This document shows positions 10,561 to 18,980 of a stretch of 64,000 nt of DNA, one piece after another. The notes under the pieces are model-generated. The model worked only from the letters and a program-made list of their open reading frames with translations, had not been told where the DNA came from and searched no databases. The position numbers were made by a program, and so were the translations under genes. This stretch comes from Amycolatopsis lexingtonensis (GTDB lineage Bacteria; Actinomycetota; Actinomycetes; Mycobacteriales; Pseudonocardiaceae). The stretch spans positions 8,158,501 to 8,222,500 of the forward strand of contig NZ_JADBEG010000001.1 of the NCBI RefSeq assembly GCF_014873755.1, in the 5' to 3' direction. Position 1 is the stretch's first letter. Every line of letters starts with the position of its first letter.

Positions 10561-11139
10561 TCAGATGACGGCGCCGTCGTCCTCGGGGGTCTTGGGCGGG
10601 AGCCACGAGTTGCCCGGGACGCCCCACTTGTTGTGCTTCAGCATCTTCTTCGCCGCGCGCGCGTGGCGGCCGACCAGGCGGTCCAGGTAGATGTAGCCGT
10701 CCAGGTGGTCGGTCTCGTGCTGCAGGCAGCGCGCGAAGTAGCCGGTGCCCTCGACCTCGATCGGGGTGCCGTCGACGTCGGAGCCGGTCACCTTCGCCCA
10801 CTTCGCGCGGCCCGTCGGGTACGACTCGCCGGGCGCCGACAGGCAGCCCTCCCAGTCGTCGTCCGGGTCCGGCATGGTCTCCGGGATCTCCGACGTCTCG
10901 AGCTTCGGGTTGACGACGACGCCCTTGTGCCGCACGCCCTCGTCGTCCGGGCAGTCGTAGACGAACACCCGCAGGTCGAGGCCGATCTGGTTGGCCGCGA
11001 GGCCGACGCCCTCGGCGGCGTACATCGTCTCGAACATGTCGTCGACGAGCGTGCGCAGCTTCTCGTCGAACTCGGTGATCTCCCGAGTCGGCTGGTGCAG
11101 CACGGGTTCGCCGGCGATAACGATGGGGTGGATGGTCAC
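10561..11139 (-). CDS. def: Peptide deformylase
   Basis: Removes the N-terminal formyl group from nascent proteins at the ribosome. The 192-residue product has all three family motifs: [10 protein letters not shown] (motif I, about residues 45-54), EGCLSAP (motif II with the metal-binding Cys, about 97-103) and QHETDHLDG (motif III, HExxH-type with two metal His). A lysine-rich extension ([16 protein letters not shown]) follows, as in other actinobacterial enzymes. It is convergent to the glucoamylase and starts the block that parallels M. tuberculosis Rv0429c onward. Confidence 0.97.
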   Translation of the reverse strand: MTIHPIVIAGEPVLHQPTREITEFDEKLRTLVDDMFETMYAAEGVGLAANQIGLDLRVFVYDCPDDEGVRHKGVVVNPKLETSEIPETMPDPDDDWEGCLSAPGESYPTGRAKWAKVTGSDVDGTPIEVEGTGYFARCLQHETDHLDGYIYLDRLVGRHARAAKKMLKHNKWGVPGNSWLPPKTPEDDGAVI

Positions 11140-11230
11140 GGCGAGCCAGTTTAGTCGGACCCTTCTGGTAGACCTGCATCAGACCGTGACGCGCCGGGGT
11201 CGATGCCCACGTCGGCGGCCGCTTCCGTGG

Positions 11231-11259
11231 TTGAATGGCGCCCGCGGAAGAGCTAGGTC
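11231..11259 (+). promoter_or_regulatory. Putative sigma-70-type promoter for DUF3263-LytR_C operon
   Basis: TTGAAT at 11231-11236 and TAGGTC at 11254-11259 are separated by 17 nt, 35 nt upstream of the DUF3263 ATG. This is the best -35/-10 pair in the divergent def/DUF3263 gap. Pattern match only. Confidence 0.4.
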
Positions 11260-11293
11260 TGATTCGCCATACGCCCGATTGAGAGGGACTCGG

Positions 11294-11602
11294 ATGGACG
11301 CCGCGGAGTCGATGGCTGAGCCGCAGCCGTCGCCGCCGAAGCCCGTGCCCGGCCTGACCGAACGCGAGGTCGAGATCCTCGCCTTCGAACGTCAGTGGTG
11401 GCGACACGCCGGGGCGAAGGAGAACGCCATCCGCGAACGGTTCTCGTTGTCGGCCACCCGCTACTACCAGCTGCTCAACAAGCTGCTGGAGAAGCCGGAG
11501 GCGATCGAGGCCGACCCGATGCTGGTGAAGCGGCTGCGCAAGACGCGCGCCGCCCGGCAGCGCAAGCGAGGCGCCCGGCGACTGGGGATCGAGCTGAAAT
11601 GA
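11294..11602 (+). CDS. DUF3263 family protein
   Basis: A 102-residue protein. After a Pro-rich N-terminus it reads LTEREVEILAFERQWWRH, then ENAIRERFSLSATRYYQLLNKLL and a basic tail (KTRAARQRKRGARRLGIELK). This is the DUF3263 pattern, as in M. tuberculosis Rv0430. The middle resembles a helix-turn-helix and the tail is strongly basic, so a nucleic-acid-binding role is plausible but unproven. Its stop overlaps the next gene's start as ATGA, and the pairing with a LytR_C protein is conserved in actinobacteria. Confidence 0.88.
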   Translation: MDAAESMAEPQPSPPKPVPGLTEREVEILAFERQWWRHAGAKENAIRERFSLSATRYYQLLNKLLEKPEAIEADPMLVKRLRKTRAARQRKRGARRLGIELK

Positions 11603-12222
11603 GTGTGTTTTCGGGCATGTCCCGGCCGATGAAGGCCGCGGGCGTCGTGCTGATCGGCGTCGCCATCGTCGCGGCGGTCGTCGGCGGGATCACGGCGCTG
11701 AGCGGTGACGGCTCCAACGAGGCCGGGCCGAGCGGTACGTCGTCGACCCCGCCGGGCACCTCCGGCGGCACGTCCGCGCCGCCGGCCACCTCGTCGACGG
11801 CCACCCCGCCGTCGACCTCGACGAACCCGACCTCGCCCACGCCGCCGTCGCCGACGAGCCCGGCGCCCGGCCAGCCGACGCAGGGGCAGCCGGGCCAGCC
11901 CGGTGACCAGCAGGCGTCCAACAAGTGGGTGACCGTCCGGGTCTTCAACAACTCGACGATCAAGGGCCTGGCGGACCGCGCGGCGGAGGACTTCCGCGGC
12001 AGCGGCTGGAACGTCAACGAGGTCAGCAACTACTCCCAGGGCGTCATCCCGACGACCACGGCGTTCTACCGGCCGGGCACCGACGAGGAAGCCGCGGCCA
12101 AGCAGCTCGCCCAGGAGTTCGGCATCAAGGCCGAGCCGCGCTTCCCGGGCATCGAGAGCGCGAGCCCCGGCGTGATAGTGATCGTGACGAAGGAATACCA
12201 GTCCGGCCACAAGGGCAGCTGA
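11599..12222 (+). CDS. LytR C-terminal domain membrane protein (VirR-like)
   Basis: A 207-residue protein with one N-terminal membrane anchor (about residues 12-33, AAGVVLIGVAIVAAVVGGI), a Ser/Thr/Pro/Gly-rich extracellular linker (about 40-110), and a C-terminal LytR_C domain beginning KWVTVRVFNNSTIKGLADRA and ending near VIVIVTKEY. Its position after DUF3263 matches M. tuberculosis Rv0431 (VirR), which is linked to cell-envelope integrity and vesicle release; the same role here is inference. It is translationally coupled to DUF3263 and followed by a hairpin terminator. Confidence 0.85.
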   Translation: MSVFSGMSRPMKAAGVVLIGVAIVAAVVGGITALSGDGSNEAGPSGTSSTPPGTSGGTSAPPATSSTATPPSTSTNPTSPTPPSPTSPAPGQPTQGQPGQPGDQQASNKWVTVRVFNNSTIKGLADRAAEDFRGSGWNVNEVSNYSQGVIPTTTAFYRPGTDEEAAAKQLAQEFGIKAEPRFPGIESASPGVIVIVTKEYQSGHKGS

Positions 12223-12225
12223 CCG

Positions 12226-12253
12226 GAAGGGGCCATCGGGTGATGGCCCCTTC
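12226..12253. terminator. Hairpin terminator between LytR_C and AAA ATPase genes
   Basis: Perfect 12-bp stem: GAAGGGGCCATC at 12226-12237, loop GGGT, and its complement at 12242-12253. It sits between two convergent stop codons (12222 and 12256), so it probably serves both directions. Confidence 0.75.
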
Positions 12254-12255
12254 GC

Positions 12256-14532
12256 TCACTCCCCGGCCTGCGTCTTCGCGTACGCCTCCAGCGTCGCGAG
12301 CTGTGCCGGGTCGAGGCTGGGCCGGACCGTCTTGCGAGCTGCGTCCAGGTGCGCCGCGGTGACTTCCCGGGCCTCCAGGGACTCGCGCATCGCCGTCAGG
12401 GCCGCTTCGCGGATCAGCGCGGCGCAGTCGGCGGCCGAGTAACCGTCCAGAGTGGACGCGACCTCGGCGAGGTCCACATCGGAGGCCAGCGGCGTGTTCT
12501 TCGAGCTGGCCGCCAGGATCGCGGCACGGGCCTCGGCGTCCGGCGGCGGGACGTAGACGCGGCGCTCCAGCCGGCCCGGCCGCAGCAGCGCCGGGTCGAC
12601 CAGCTCCGGCCGGTTCGTCGCGCCCAGCACGACGACCTCTCGCATCGGCTCGACGCCGTCGAGCTCGGTGAGCAGCGCCGCGACCACGCGGTCCGCGACG
12701 CCGGAGTCCGACGACTGGCCGCGGCGCGGGGCCAGCGCGTCGATCTCGTCCAGGAAGATCAGCGACGGCGCGGCCTCGGCGGCCCGGCGGAACAGCTCCC
12801 GCACCGCGCGTTCGGACTCGCCGACCCACTTGTCCATCAGCTCGGCGCCCTTGACCGCGAAGACGTTCAGCGCGCCGGTGCCCGCGAGCGCCCGCACGAG
12901 GAAGGTCTTGCCGCCGCCGGGCGGCCCGTACAGCAGCACCCCGCGCGGCGGCTCGACGCCGAGCCGGGCGAACGAGTCCGGGTACCGCAGCGGCCACAGC
13001 ACGGCCTCGGTGAGGGACTGCTTGACGTCGACCATGTTCCCGACGTCGTCGAGGGTCAGGCCGCCGGTGGCCAGGTTGTCCGAAGTGGACATCGACACCG
13101 GGCGGACGGTGGCCAGCGCGTCCAGCAGGTCCTGCTGCGAGATCCGCGGCTCGTCGGTGTCGCGCTGGCGCAGCGCGGCCCGCAGCGCCGCGTCCCGCCG
13201 CAGCGCGATCAGGTCGGCGGCGACGAACCCCGGCGTCTTCTCGGCGAGGACGCCGCAGTCGATGCCGGTGTCCAGCGGGACGTCGCGCAGCAGCACGTTC
13301 AGCAGCTCACGCCGGGTCTTCGCGTCCGGCAGCGCCAGGCCCAGCTCGCGGTCGAGCAGGTCGGCGGCGCGCAGCCGCGGGTCGGCCGACTCCGCGCGGG
13401 CCGTCGTCGCGACGACGGCGAACTGCCCGCGCCGCAGCGCTGTCCGCAGCTCTTCCAGCACGACCGTGGCGACCGGCGGCGGGGTGGTCGCGGGCAGCAG
13501 CGCGTCGACGTCGGTGAGCAGCAGCACCGCGGGCCCGTCGGCGGAGCGGACCGCCTCGCGCAGGCGCGCGACCGCGACGTTCGGATCCAGCACGGCGAGG
13601 TTCGGCGCGGCCAGCGGCACGACGTGGATGCCGGCTTCGTTCGCGACCGACCGCACGAGCGTCGCCTTGCCGACGCCTTCCGGTCCGGACAGCAGGACGC
13701 CGAGGTGGGCGGGCGCGCCGAGTCGCGCGAGCAGCTCGGGCCGGTGGAACGCCAGGTCGAACCACTCGCCGAGCTTGCGCGCGGCGGCTTCGGCGCCGAT
13801 CAGGTCGGCCAGCGGGACGGCCGGCTCGACGACCTCCTCGACGGTGACTTCGTCTTCCACGATCTCCGCGTCGATCCACTCCTCGGCCGCGGTGACGGCG
13901 GAGGTGCGCACCAGCGCGGTCGCCGTCCGGGGCGCGGCGGGCTCGGCGGCCGGCCGCGCGCCGTCGCGCCAGACGACCACTGTGGACGGTCCGACCGCGA
14001 CGGTGGCGGCCGGCTCGGTCGCGGTGACGGTGAGCAGCTCGTTGGTCCAGGTCGCCCCGATCGCGCGGGACAGCTGGCCGCGCAGCCCGGCCGGGTCGGA
14101 CCCCGGCGTCGGCGCGAGGTCCTGCGGCAGCAGCGAAACGGCGTCGCCGACGGTCAGCACCTTGCCGATCAGGGCGAGCCGCAGCATGTGCGGGCTGACC
14201 GAGACGCTGGCCAGCCGCGACCCCGCGACGGTCACGGTCCGCGCCGCGGCGACCTCGGCGGGCGCGACCACGACCTCCGAGCCCTCGGTGACCCCGAGGT
14301 TCGACATGGTGACGTCGTCGGTGAGCAGCACGCCGGGCATCCCGGCCTCGTCGGCCGGCGCGGCGAGCGCGGCGCTGATCCGGGCCCCGGTCAGGTGCAC
14401 GGCATCCCAGGCCCGCAGGCCCAGCGCGTCGAGGACTTCGGGGTGCAGCCGCACGACGCCGCGGCGGGTGTCCAGCGCGGAGGGGGTGTGCCGGACGGTC
14501 AGCGTGATCTGGGGGTGGCTCACGCCGTTCAC
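12256..14532 (-). CDS. CDC48/p97-like double AAA+ ATPase
   Basis: A 758-residue ATPase with the CDC48 layout. An N-terminal double-psi-barrel-like domain (about 1-180) is followed by AAA domain D1 (about 240-440) with a degenerate P-loop LLSGPEGVGKATLVRS. Domain D2 (about 480-730) has the canonical P-loop LLYGPPGGGKTFLVRALA, Walker B LIFLDEIDALAPRRG and arginine fingers near ATNRPELVDPALLRPGR. Such proteins unfold or disassemble protein complexes; no substrate is known for the bacterial form. It corresponds in position to M. tuberculosis Rv0435c. D1 Walker B reads LLLTDVDALLP, lacking the usual catalytic Glu, so D1 probably binds but does not hydrolyse ATP well. A second GTG (MSHPQITL, 12 nt downstream) is an alternative start. 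Confidence 0.88.
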   Translation of the reverse strand: MNGVSHPQITLTVRHTPSALDTRRGVVRLHPEVLDALGLRAWDAVHLTGARISAALAAPADEAGMPGVLLTDDVTMSNLGVTEGSEVVVAPAEVAAARTVTVAGSRLASVSVSPHMLRLALIGKVLTVGDAVSLLPQDLAPTPGSDPAGLRGQLSRAIGATWTNELLTVTATEPAATVAVGPSTVVVWRDGARPAAEPAAPRTATALVRTSAVTAAEEWIDAEIVEDEVTVEEVVEPAVPLADLIGAEAAARKLGEWFDLAFHRPELLARLGAPAHLGVLLSGPEGVGKATLVRSVANEAGIHVVPLAAPNLAVLDPNVAVARLREAVRSADGPAVLLLTDVDALLPATTPPPVATVVLEELRTALRRGQFAVVATTARAESADPRLRAADLLDRELGLALPDAKTRRELLNVLLRDVPLDTGIDCGVLAEKTPGFVAADLIALRRDAALRAALRQRDTDEPRISQQDLLDALATVRPVSMSTSDNLATGGLTLDDVGNMVDVKQSLTEAVLWPLRYPDSFARLGVEPPRGVLLYGPPGGGKTFLVRALAGTGALNVFAVKGAELMDKWVGESERAVRELFRRAAEAAPSLIFLDEIDALAPRRGQSSDSGVADRVVAALLTELDGVEPMREVVVLGATNRPELVDPALLRPGRLERRVYVPPPDAEARAAILAASSKNTPLASDVDLAEVASTLDGYSAADCAALIREAALTAMRESLEAREVTAAHLDAARKTVRPSLDPAQLATLEAYAKTQAGE

Positions 14533-14559
14533 CCTAGCGATCCACGGCCCACCCGAAAG

Positions 14560-14610
14560 CCGTGAAGGCCTCCTTGCCGGTCATAAATGCCGGTAAGGAG
14601 GCCTTCACGG
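14560..14610. repeat. 21-bp near-perfect palindrome between AAA ATPase and pssA
   Basis: Left arm 14560-14580 begins CCGTGAAGGCCTCCTTG; right arm 14590-14610 is its complement with one G-T pair; the loop is 9 nt. It sits upstream of the AAA gene and downstream of pssA on the minus strand. It shares the terminal AGCCGTGAA.GCC sequence with the 10503-10553 palindrome but has a different core. Confidence 0.85.
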
Positions 14611-14620
14611 ATCTTTGGGA

Positions 14621-15571
14621 CTACTTGCGGCGCAGGCCGATCTGGCGCCACGAGCGGCGCCGCGGGCCCTGGCCGTTCTGCGAGGCGCCGCGGGGGGTGC
14701 GGACCGTTTCGCGGGGGAGGCGGACCGCGCGCATCGCCGCGCCCGCGACGCGGCGGCGCAGCGGGGGACGCAGGCCGAGGCGGCGCGGGGAGCGGGCCCG
14801 GCGGATCGCGCGGCGCTCGCGCGGCGGGACCGTCCAGGCCTCCGGGTGCGCGGCCAGCCAGCGGTGCCGGTAGACCGAGTACGGGATGTGCGCCAGGTAC
14901 AGCACCATCGCCACGATCAGCGCGACCAGCGGGAACTGGATGATCGCCGCGGCCAGCAGGGCCACGCCGAGCAGCAGCGGGGCGATCGCCTTGGCCGGCG
15001 CCTTGACCGTCTTCAGCGACAGCGTCGGGATGCGGCTGATCAGCAGCGCCGCGATGGCGACCGTCCACGCCCACACGACGTACTGCGACGACCACCACCC
15101 CTCGCCCCACTGGAGGTAGGCCACCAGCGGCAGCATCGCGAGCAGGCCACCCGCGGGCGCCGGGACGCCGACGAAGAACTCGCTCGCGTACGGCGGCTGC
15201 TCGGTGTCGTCCAGCAGCGTGTTGAACCGCGCGAGGCGCAGGATCATGCAGACGGCGAAGATCAGCGACGCCACCCAGCCGATCCGGTCCGCGCCGGTCT
15301 GCCAGACGTAGATGACCAGCGCCGGGGCCACGCCGAACGAGATGCCGTCGGACAGCGAGTCCAGCTCCGCGCCCATCTTCGACGTCGCGTCGAGGAGGCG
15401 GGCGATCCGGCCGTCCAGGCTGTCGAGCACCGCGGCGATGCCGATCGAGGCGATCGCCATCGCGTAGTTCTTGGACAGCGCGAACTGCACGGCCGAGAGG
15501 CCCGCGCACAGCGCCAGCACCGTGATGGCGTTCGGCAGCAACCGGACGCCCGGGGTGGTCACGCGGACCAT
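14621..15571 (-). CDS. pssA: CDP-diacylglycerol-serine O-phosphatidyltransferase
   Basis: Makes phosphatidylserine from CDP-diacylglycerol and serine in the membrane. The 316-residue protein contains the CDP-alcohol phosphotransferase signature as DSLDGRIARLL then GAELDSLSDGISFG (about residues 50-80), with the three conserved Asp. About eight membrane segments follow. The C-terminal ~60 residues are unusually Arg-rich (PRERRAIRRARSPRRLG) and presumably cytosolic. It starts 3 nt after the psd stop, forming the PS-to-PE pathway pair psd-pssA as in Rv0437c-Rv0436c. Confidence 0.93.
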   Translation of the reverse strand: MVRVTTPGVRLLPNAITVLALCAGLSAVQFALSKNYAMAIASIGIAAVLDSLDGRIARLLDATSKMGAELDSLSDGISFGVAPALVIYVWQTGADRIGWVASLIFAVCMILRLARFNTLLDDTEQPPYASEFFVGVPAPAGGLLAMLPLVAYLQWGEGWWSSQYVVWAWTVAIAALLISRIPTLSLKTVKAPAKAIAPLLLGVALLAAAIIQFPLVALIVAMVLYLAHIPYSVYRHRWLAAHPEAWTVPPRERRAIRRARSPRRLGLRPPLRRRVAGAAMRAVRLPRETVRTPRGASQNGQGPRRRSWRQIGLRRK

Positions 15572-15574
15572 CGA

Positions 15575-16300
15575 TCAGCCTTTCGCAGGCGCGGCAGGGA
15601 GTTCGGCGATGACCGTCTCGCCGCCGATCGTGCGCTGGCCCTTGCTGACCAGCACCGTCGAGCCCGGCGGAAGGTAGAGGTCGACCCGCGAGCCGAAGCG
15701 GATGATGCCGTACGTCGCGGCGGCGCCGACCTTGTCGCCCTCGCGGATCTCGCAGAGGATGCGGCGCGCGACCAGCCCGGCGATCTGCACGACGACGAGC
15801 TCGTGGCCGTCTTCGGTGCGCATCAGCACGGAGTTGCGTTCGTTGTCGTCGCTGGCCTTGTCCAGGTCGGCGGAGAGGAACTTGCCGGGGCGGTAGGCGA
15901 CCCGCTCGATCACGCCGTTCGCCGGCACGCGCTGGACGTGCACGTCGAACACCGAGAGGAACACCGACACGCGCATCCGCGGCTCGGCGGGCAGGCCGAG
16001 CTCGGCGGGCGGGACGGCTTCCTCGATCAGCGACACCAGGCCGTCGGCCGAGGCCAGCGCGACGCCGGAACGCGGCGGCGGGACGCGCTTCGGCTCGCGG
16101 AAGAACGCGGCCATCGCCACGGTCGTCAGCGCGCCGACGACCCCGAGGCGCTTGGAGAACCGGCGGGCGACCAGGGTCGCGACGGCCCCGCCCGCCACGA
16201 ACGGGCGGCCCGCGGGGTGCATCGGGGGCAACGTTTCGCGGGCGAGCTGCACGGCGTGCGCGACTGGGTTGCCGGCGGGCTCCGGCCGGGTGCCGCTCAT
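15575..16300 (-). CDS. psd: Phosphatidylserine decarboxylase proenzyme (short form)
   Basis: Converts phosphatidylserine to phosphatidylethanolamine. The 241-residue protein is the short, archaeal/actinobacterial-type enzyme. It has an N-terminal hydrophobic segment (about 30-60), the conserved VFLSVFDVHVQRVPANG region, and the self-cleavage site near the C-terminus, LPPGSTVLVSKGQRTIGG, where the Ser of GST becomes the pyruvoyl group. I start it at ATG 16300 (MSGTRPEPAGN); the frame extends 25 codons further without a ribosome-binding site. It is the first gene of the psd-pssA operon. Confidence 0.92.
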   Translation of the reverse strand: MSGTRPEPAGNPVAHAVQLARETLPPMHPAGRPFVAGGAVATLVARRFSKRLGVVGALTTVAMAAFFREPKRVPPPRSGVALASADGLVSLIEEAVPPAELGLPAEPRMRVSVFLSVFDVHVQRVPANGVIERVAYRPGKFLSADLDKASDDNERNSVLMRTEDGHELVVVQIAGLVARRILCEIREGDKVGAAATYGIIRFGSRVDLYLPPGSTVLVSKGQRTIGGETVIAELPAAPAKG

Positions 16301-16557
16301 GGTCGGGTCCCCTGGTTTCGTGTCGGAAGAACGGGTCGGCGCCGGGGTCCGGCGGCCGCGTACGGGCGCCACCACGCTACCGCTGCCCCAGGTGAGGGTG
16401 TCCGCGTCCCCCTCGGTGGCTCCTCCGCGAGGGGGTCACCGCGAAGGGTGGGAGCGACCACATCCCGGTAACGCAAGGTCGATTTCAGCGATGACTCTGG
16501 GTAGTTGATGCCGTTCGGGGCGCTGCCGCGCACCCCGCCTGACCCAGTGAGGGGACG

Positions 16558-16773
16558 ATGACCGACCACCGCGATCCGGCCCACGTCCGTCTCACCGAGC
16601 TGTTCGGCGCGTGGCGCGCGGAGATCGACGAGGTGCCGCTGCCGTCGCTGGTGGACCCGGAGTACGCCGTCGACGTCGTCATCGAAGCGAAGAAAAAAGG
16701 GGGCCGGGTGCATCCGCCCCCCGACGGCGCATGCACCCGGCCACCGGGTAATGCGCGTGACGAAGCAGTCTAA
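16558..16773 (+). CDS. Possible small protein (71 aa), 3' end runs through a terminator
   Basis: ATG at 16558 follows GAGGGGACG. The first ~47 residues (start MTDHRDPAHVRLTELFGAW) look like a normal compact soluble protein with an amphipathic helix and acidic C-terminus. After EAKKKG the frame runs through the minus-strand hairpin terminator at 16693-16742, giving an unlikely RVHPPPDGACTRPP tail. Either the real gene is shorter in conservation or the tail is recent read-through. No family recognised. It is divergent from psd. Confidence 0.4.
   Translation: MTDHRDPAHVRLTELFGAWRAEIDEVPLPSLVDPEYAVDVVIEAKKKGGRVHPPPDGACTRPPGNARDEAV
16693..16742 (-). terminator. Intrinsic terminator for the GlsB-like gene
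   Basis: On the minus strand a perfect 12-bp stem (arms 16731-16742 and 16702-16713, GGCCGGGTGCAT type, 17-nt loop) is followed by CCCTTTTTTCTT. This is a classic Rho-independent terminator for the leftward gene ending at 16813. It lies inside the putative plus-strand small gene. Confidence 0.8.
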
Positions 16774-16812
16774 CGTCCGAAGGCCTGTCGATCACGATTC
16801 GTCCGGCAAAAG

Positions 16813-17097
16813 TTACCAACGGTCACTCGGACGACGGCCGAGCCCGCTCACGAGCCGCAGGATCGCCAGTAGCGCCACGGCGCCGAGAACGGCCACGCCG
16901 AAGCTGGGGAAGTCGAAGTCGAACGTCTTCGGCTGGCCCGTCGCGAGCCGGTAGACCAGGCCGCCCAGAGCCGCGCCGACCACGCCGACGAGCACGCTGA
17001 CCAGGCAGCCCTGCCGGCGCCGCTCCCGGCCGCCGACGACCAGGTTCGCGGCCCAGCCGACGATCGCGCCGAAGATGACCCATGCGACGAAACCCAT
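16813..17097 (-). CDS. GlsB/YeaQ/YmgE family membrane protein
   Basis: A 94-residue integral membrane protein of the transglycosylase-associated/stress-response family. It begins MGFVAWVIFGAIVGWAANLV, has the glycine-rich GCLVSVLVGVVGAALGG second helix with the charged GRERRRQ loop between them, and a third helix (about 68-84). These proteins are small stress-induced envelope proteins of unclear mechanism. It is divergent from the ArsR regulator with 72 nt between starts, and ends at a strong terminator. Confidence 0.85.
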   Translation of the reverse strand: MGFVAWVIFGAIVGWAANLVVGGRERRRQGCLVSVLVGVVGAALGGLVYRLATGQPKTFDFDFPSFGVAVLGAVALLAILRLVSGLGRRPSDRW

Positions 17098-17122
17098 GCC
17101 GGAAGCTTACGCGAGCAGACGT

Positions 17123-17164
17123 ACAAGAGTCATTGCGCAACTGTTCTTGTGCAACTACTCTTGT
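17123..17164. promoter_or_regulatory. Candidate operator of the ArsR-type regulator
   Basis: An 8-bp inverted repeat, ACAAGAGT at 17123-17130 and ACTCTTGT at 17157-17164, flanks a central TTGCGCAA-rich stretch that includes a second TTGTGCAA half. It lies directly before the ArsR ATG (17170), the usual place for an autoregulatory ArsR operator. TTGCGC at 17133 and TACTCT at 17156 could be -35/-10 within it. Confidence 0.45.
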
Positions 17165-17169
17165 GCGTC

Positions 17170-17730
17170 ATGAGCGACGACATCCGGGAGATCCGGGATT
17201 CGAAGGTGCTGGCGGCCATGTCGCACCAGCTGCGCCGCCGGCTCCTGGAGCTGCTCCGCCTCGACGGCCCCGCGACCGCGTCGATGCTGGCCGGGAAGAC
17301 CGGGCAGGCGGTCGGCAACGTGAGCCACCACATGAAGGTCCTGGCCGCGGCGAAGCTGGTCGAGGAGGCCCCGGAACTGGCCCGCGACCAGCGGGAGCGG
17401 TGGTGGAAGCGCAGTGCGAAGACCCTGCGGTGGGCCGCGGCCGACTTCCCCGGCGACCCGGTCGCCGAGGCCGCCGAAGTCCTCGTGCTCGACCACCAGG
17501 TGGCGGTCGCCCGCGAGTGGATCGCGAGCCGCGAGTCCTACCCCGAGGAGTGGCGCGGGGCGCCGTTCAGCATCGACACCTGGGTGCGGCTGTCGAAGGA
17601 GGAGCTCGACGAGCTGAACGAGCGGATCTTCCTCCTGATCAGCGAGTTCGAGAACCGCACCGAACCTGGTGACGGCGTCGAGCGCCGGCCGGTCTTCTTC
17701 GCCGCACGGGCGTCGCTGGGCAAGCCGTGA
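17170..17730 (+). CDS. ArsR-family winged-helix regulator
   Basis: A 186-residue protein with an N-terminal winged helix-turn-helix: SDDIREIRDSKVLAAMSHQL, RRRLLELLRLDGPATASMLA, then GQAVGNVSHHMKVLAAAKLV as recognition helix, up to about residue 85. The remaining ~100 residues are helical and acidic, likely an effector or dimerisation part; no metal-binding Cys pair is seen. ATG 17170 (MSDDIREI) is chosen over an earlier in-frame start that lies within the operator-like repeats. It overlaps the MFS gene by GTGA, so it most likely represses its own exporter operon. Confidence 0.85.
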   Translation: MSDDIREIRDSKVLAAMSHQLRRRLLELLRLDGPATASMLAGKTGQAVGNVSHHMKVLAAAKLVEEAPELARDQRERWWKRSAKTLRWAAADFPGDPVAEAAEVLVLDHQVAVAREWIASRESYPEEWRGAPFSIDTWVRLSKEELDELNERIFLLISEFENRTEPGDGVERRPVFFAARASLGKP

Positions 17731-18980
17731 AGGGGCTCTGGGGGAACAGGGACTTCCGGCTGCTCTGGACCGGCGAGACGACCAGCATGCTCGGCAGCAT
17801 GGTCGCGAGCACGGCGTTGCCGCTGGTCGCGGTGGTCACGCTGCAGGCGAGCACCTTCGGCGTCGCGCTGCTGACCGCCGTCGCGTGGCTGCCGTGGCTG
17901 GTGATCGGTCTGCCGGCCGGCGCCTGGGTCGACCGGCTGCCGAAGCGCCCGGTGATGCAGGTCTGCAACACCGTCTCGATGGTGGTGTTCGGCAGCGTGC
18001 CCCTCGCTGCCGCCTTCGGGCTGCTGACCCTGCCGTACCTGCTCGCCGCCGCCCTGCTCGGCGGCGTCGCGAAGGTCTTCTTCACCCTCGCCTACCGGGC
18101 CTACCTGCCGGTGCTGGCCCGCGACCACGAACTGCTCGAAGCCAACGCGAAGCTGCAGGGCAGCGAGTCCGCGACGCAGGTCGCCGGGCCGGGCGTGGCC
18201 GGGCTGCTGGCCCAGGTGTTCGGCCCGGTCAGCGGCATCCTGGCGGACGCGGTCAGCTTCGGCGTCTCCGTGCTGTGCCTGCGGGCGATCCGGGCGCGCG
18301 AAACCGTCGTGCCGAAGCCGAAGGCGTCGATGCGCAGCCAGATCGCCGAGGGCCTCCGGTTCGTCGTGCGCGACCGGTACCTGCGGTCGTTGATGACGTT
18401 CGGCGCCGTCTCGAACCTCGCCCTCACCGGGTACAGCTCGATCCAGATCGTCTTCCTGTCCCGCACACTCGGCACCGCGCCCGGCCTGGTCGGGCTGGTA
18501 CTGGCGCTGGCCGCGTCGGGCGGGGTGCTCGGTGCGGCCGCGGCCGGGCGGCTCGCCGCGCGCTTCGGCGCCGCGCGCGCGTGGCTGCTGTGCGAGGGCT
18601 TCGCCGCGCCGATGCTGCTGCTCGGGCCGCTGAGCGAGCCGGGCTGGGGCCTGGTGCCGTTCGTGCTCGCGTTGTTCGGGGTCTGCGCCGGTGTCGTCGC
18701 CGCGAACGTGCTGGTCACGACGTTCCGGCAGCAGTACTGCCCGCCGGAGCTGTTCAGCCGGATCAACTCGAGCATGTCGATCGTCAACTACGGCTCGGTC
18801 CCGGTGGCCGGCGTCCTCGGTGGCGTGCTGGGCGAAGCGATCGGCATCCGCGAGACGCTCTGGGTGGCCGCGGGCTCGCTGATCGTCGCGTTGCCGCTGC
18901 TCGCGCCGTACCGGAAGCTGCGCGACTTCCCGGTCAGAGCAGCAGGACGTCCACCTCTTGACCTTCCGCTGCCGACGTGA
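17727..18980 (+). CDS. MFS efflux transporter (MFS_3-like)
   Basis: A 417-residue major facilitator with 12 predicted membrane segments, starting MKGLWGNRDFRLLWTGETTS, the N-terminus typical of MFS_3/enterobactin-exporter-like drug or siderophore exporters. The motif-A-like loop GAWVDRLPKRPVM follows TM2. It starts with GTG at 17727, overlapping the regulator stop, so the two form a coupled regulator-exporter pair. Its 3' end overlaps the convergent moeA by 47 nt. Substrate unknown. Confidence 0.85.
   Translation: MKGLWGNRDFRLLWTGETTSMLGSMVASTALPLVAVVTLQASTFGVALLTAVAWLPWLVIGLPAGAWVDRLPKRPVMQVCNTVSMVVFGSVPLAAAFGLLTLPYLLAAALLGGVAKVFFTLAYRAYLPVLARDHELLEANAKLQGSESATQVAGPGVAGLLAQVFGPVSGILADAVSFGVSVLCLRAIRARETVVPKPKASMRSQIAEGLRFVVRDRYLRSLMTFGAVSNLALTGYSSIQIVFLSRTLGTAPGLVGLVLALAASGGVLGAAAAGRLAARFGAARAWLLCEGFAAPMLLLGPLSEPGWGLVPFVLALFGVCAGVVAANVLVTTFRQQYCPPELFSRINSSMSIVNYGSVPVAGVLGGVLGEAIGIRETLWVAAGSLIVALPLLAPYRKLRDFPVRAAGRPPLDLPLPT

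Noticed and set aside
8240..11407. Very long minus-strand open frame (about 1055 codons) opposite the glucoamylase gene
   Set aside because: Arg/Val/Asp-rich low-information product antisense to a well-supported GH15 gene; typical of shadows in GC-rich DNA.
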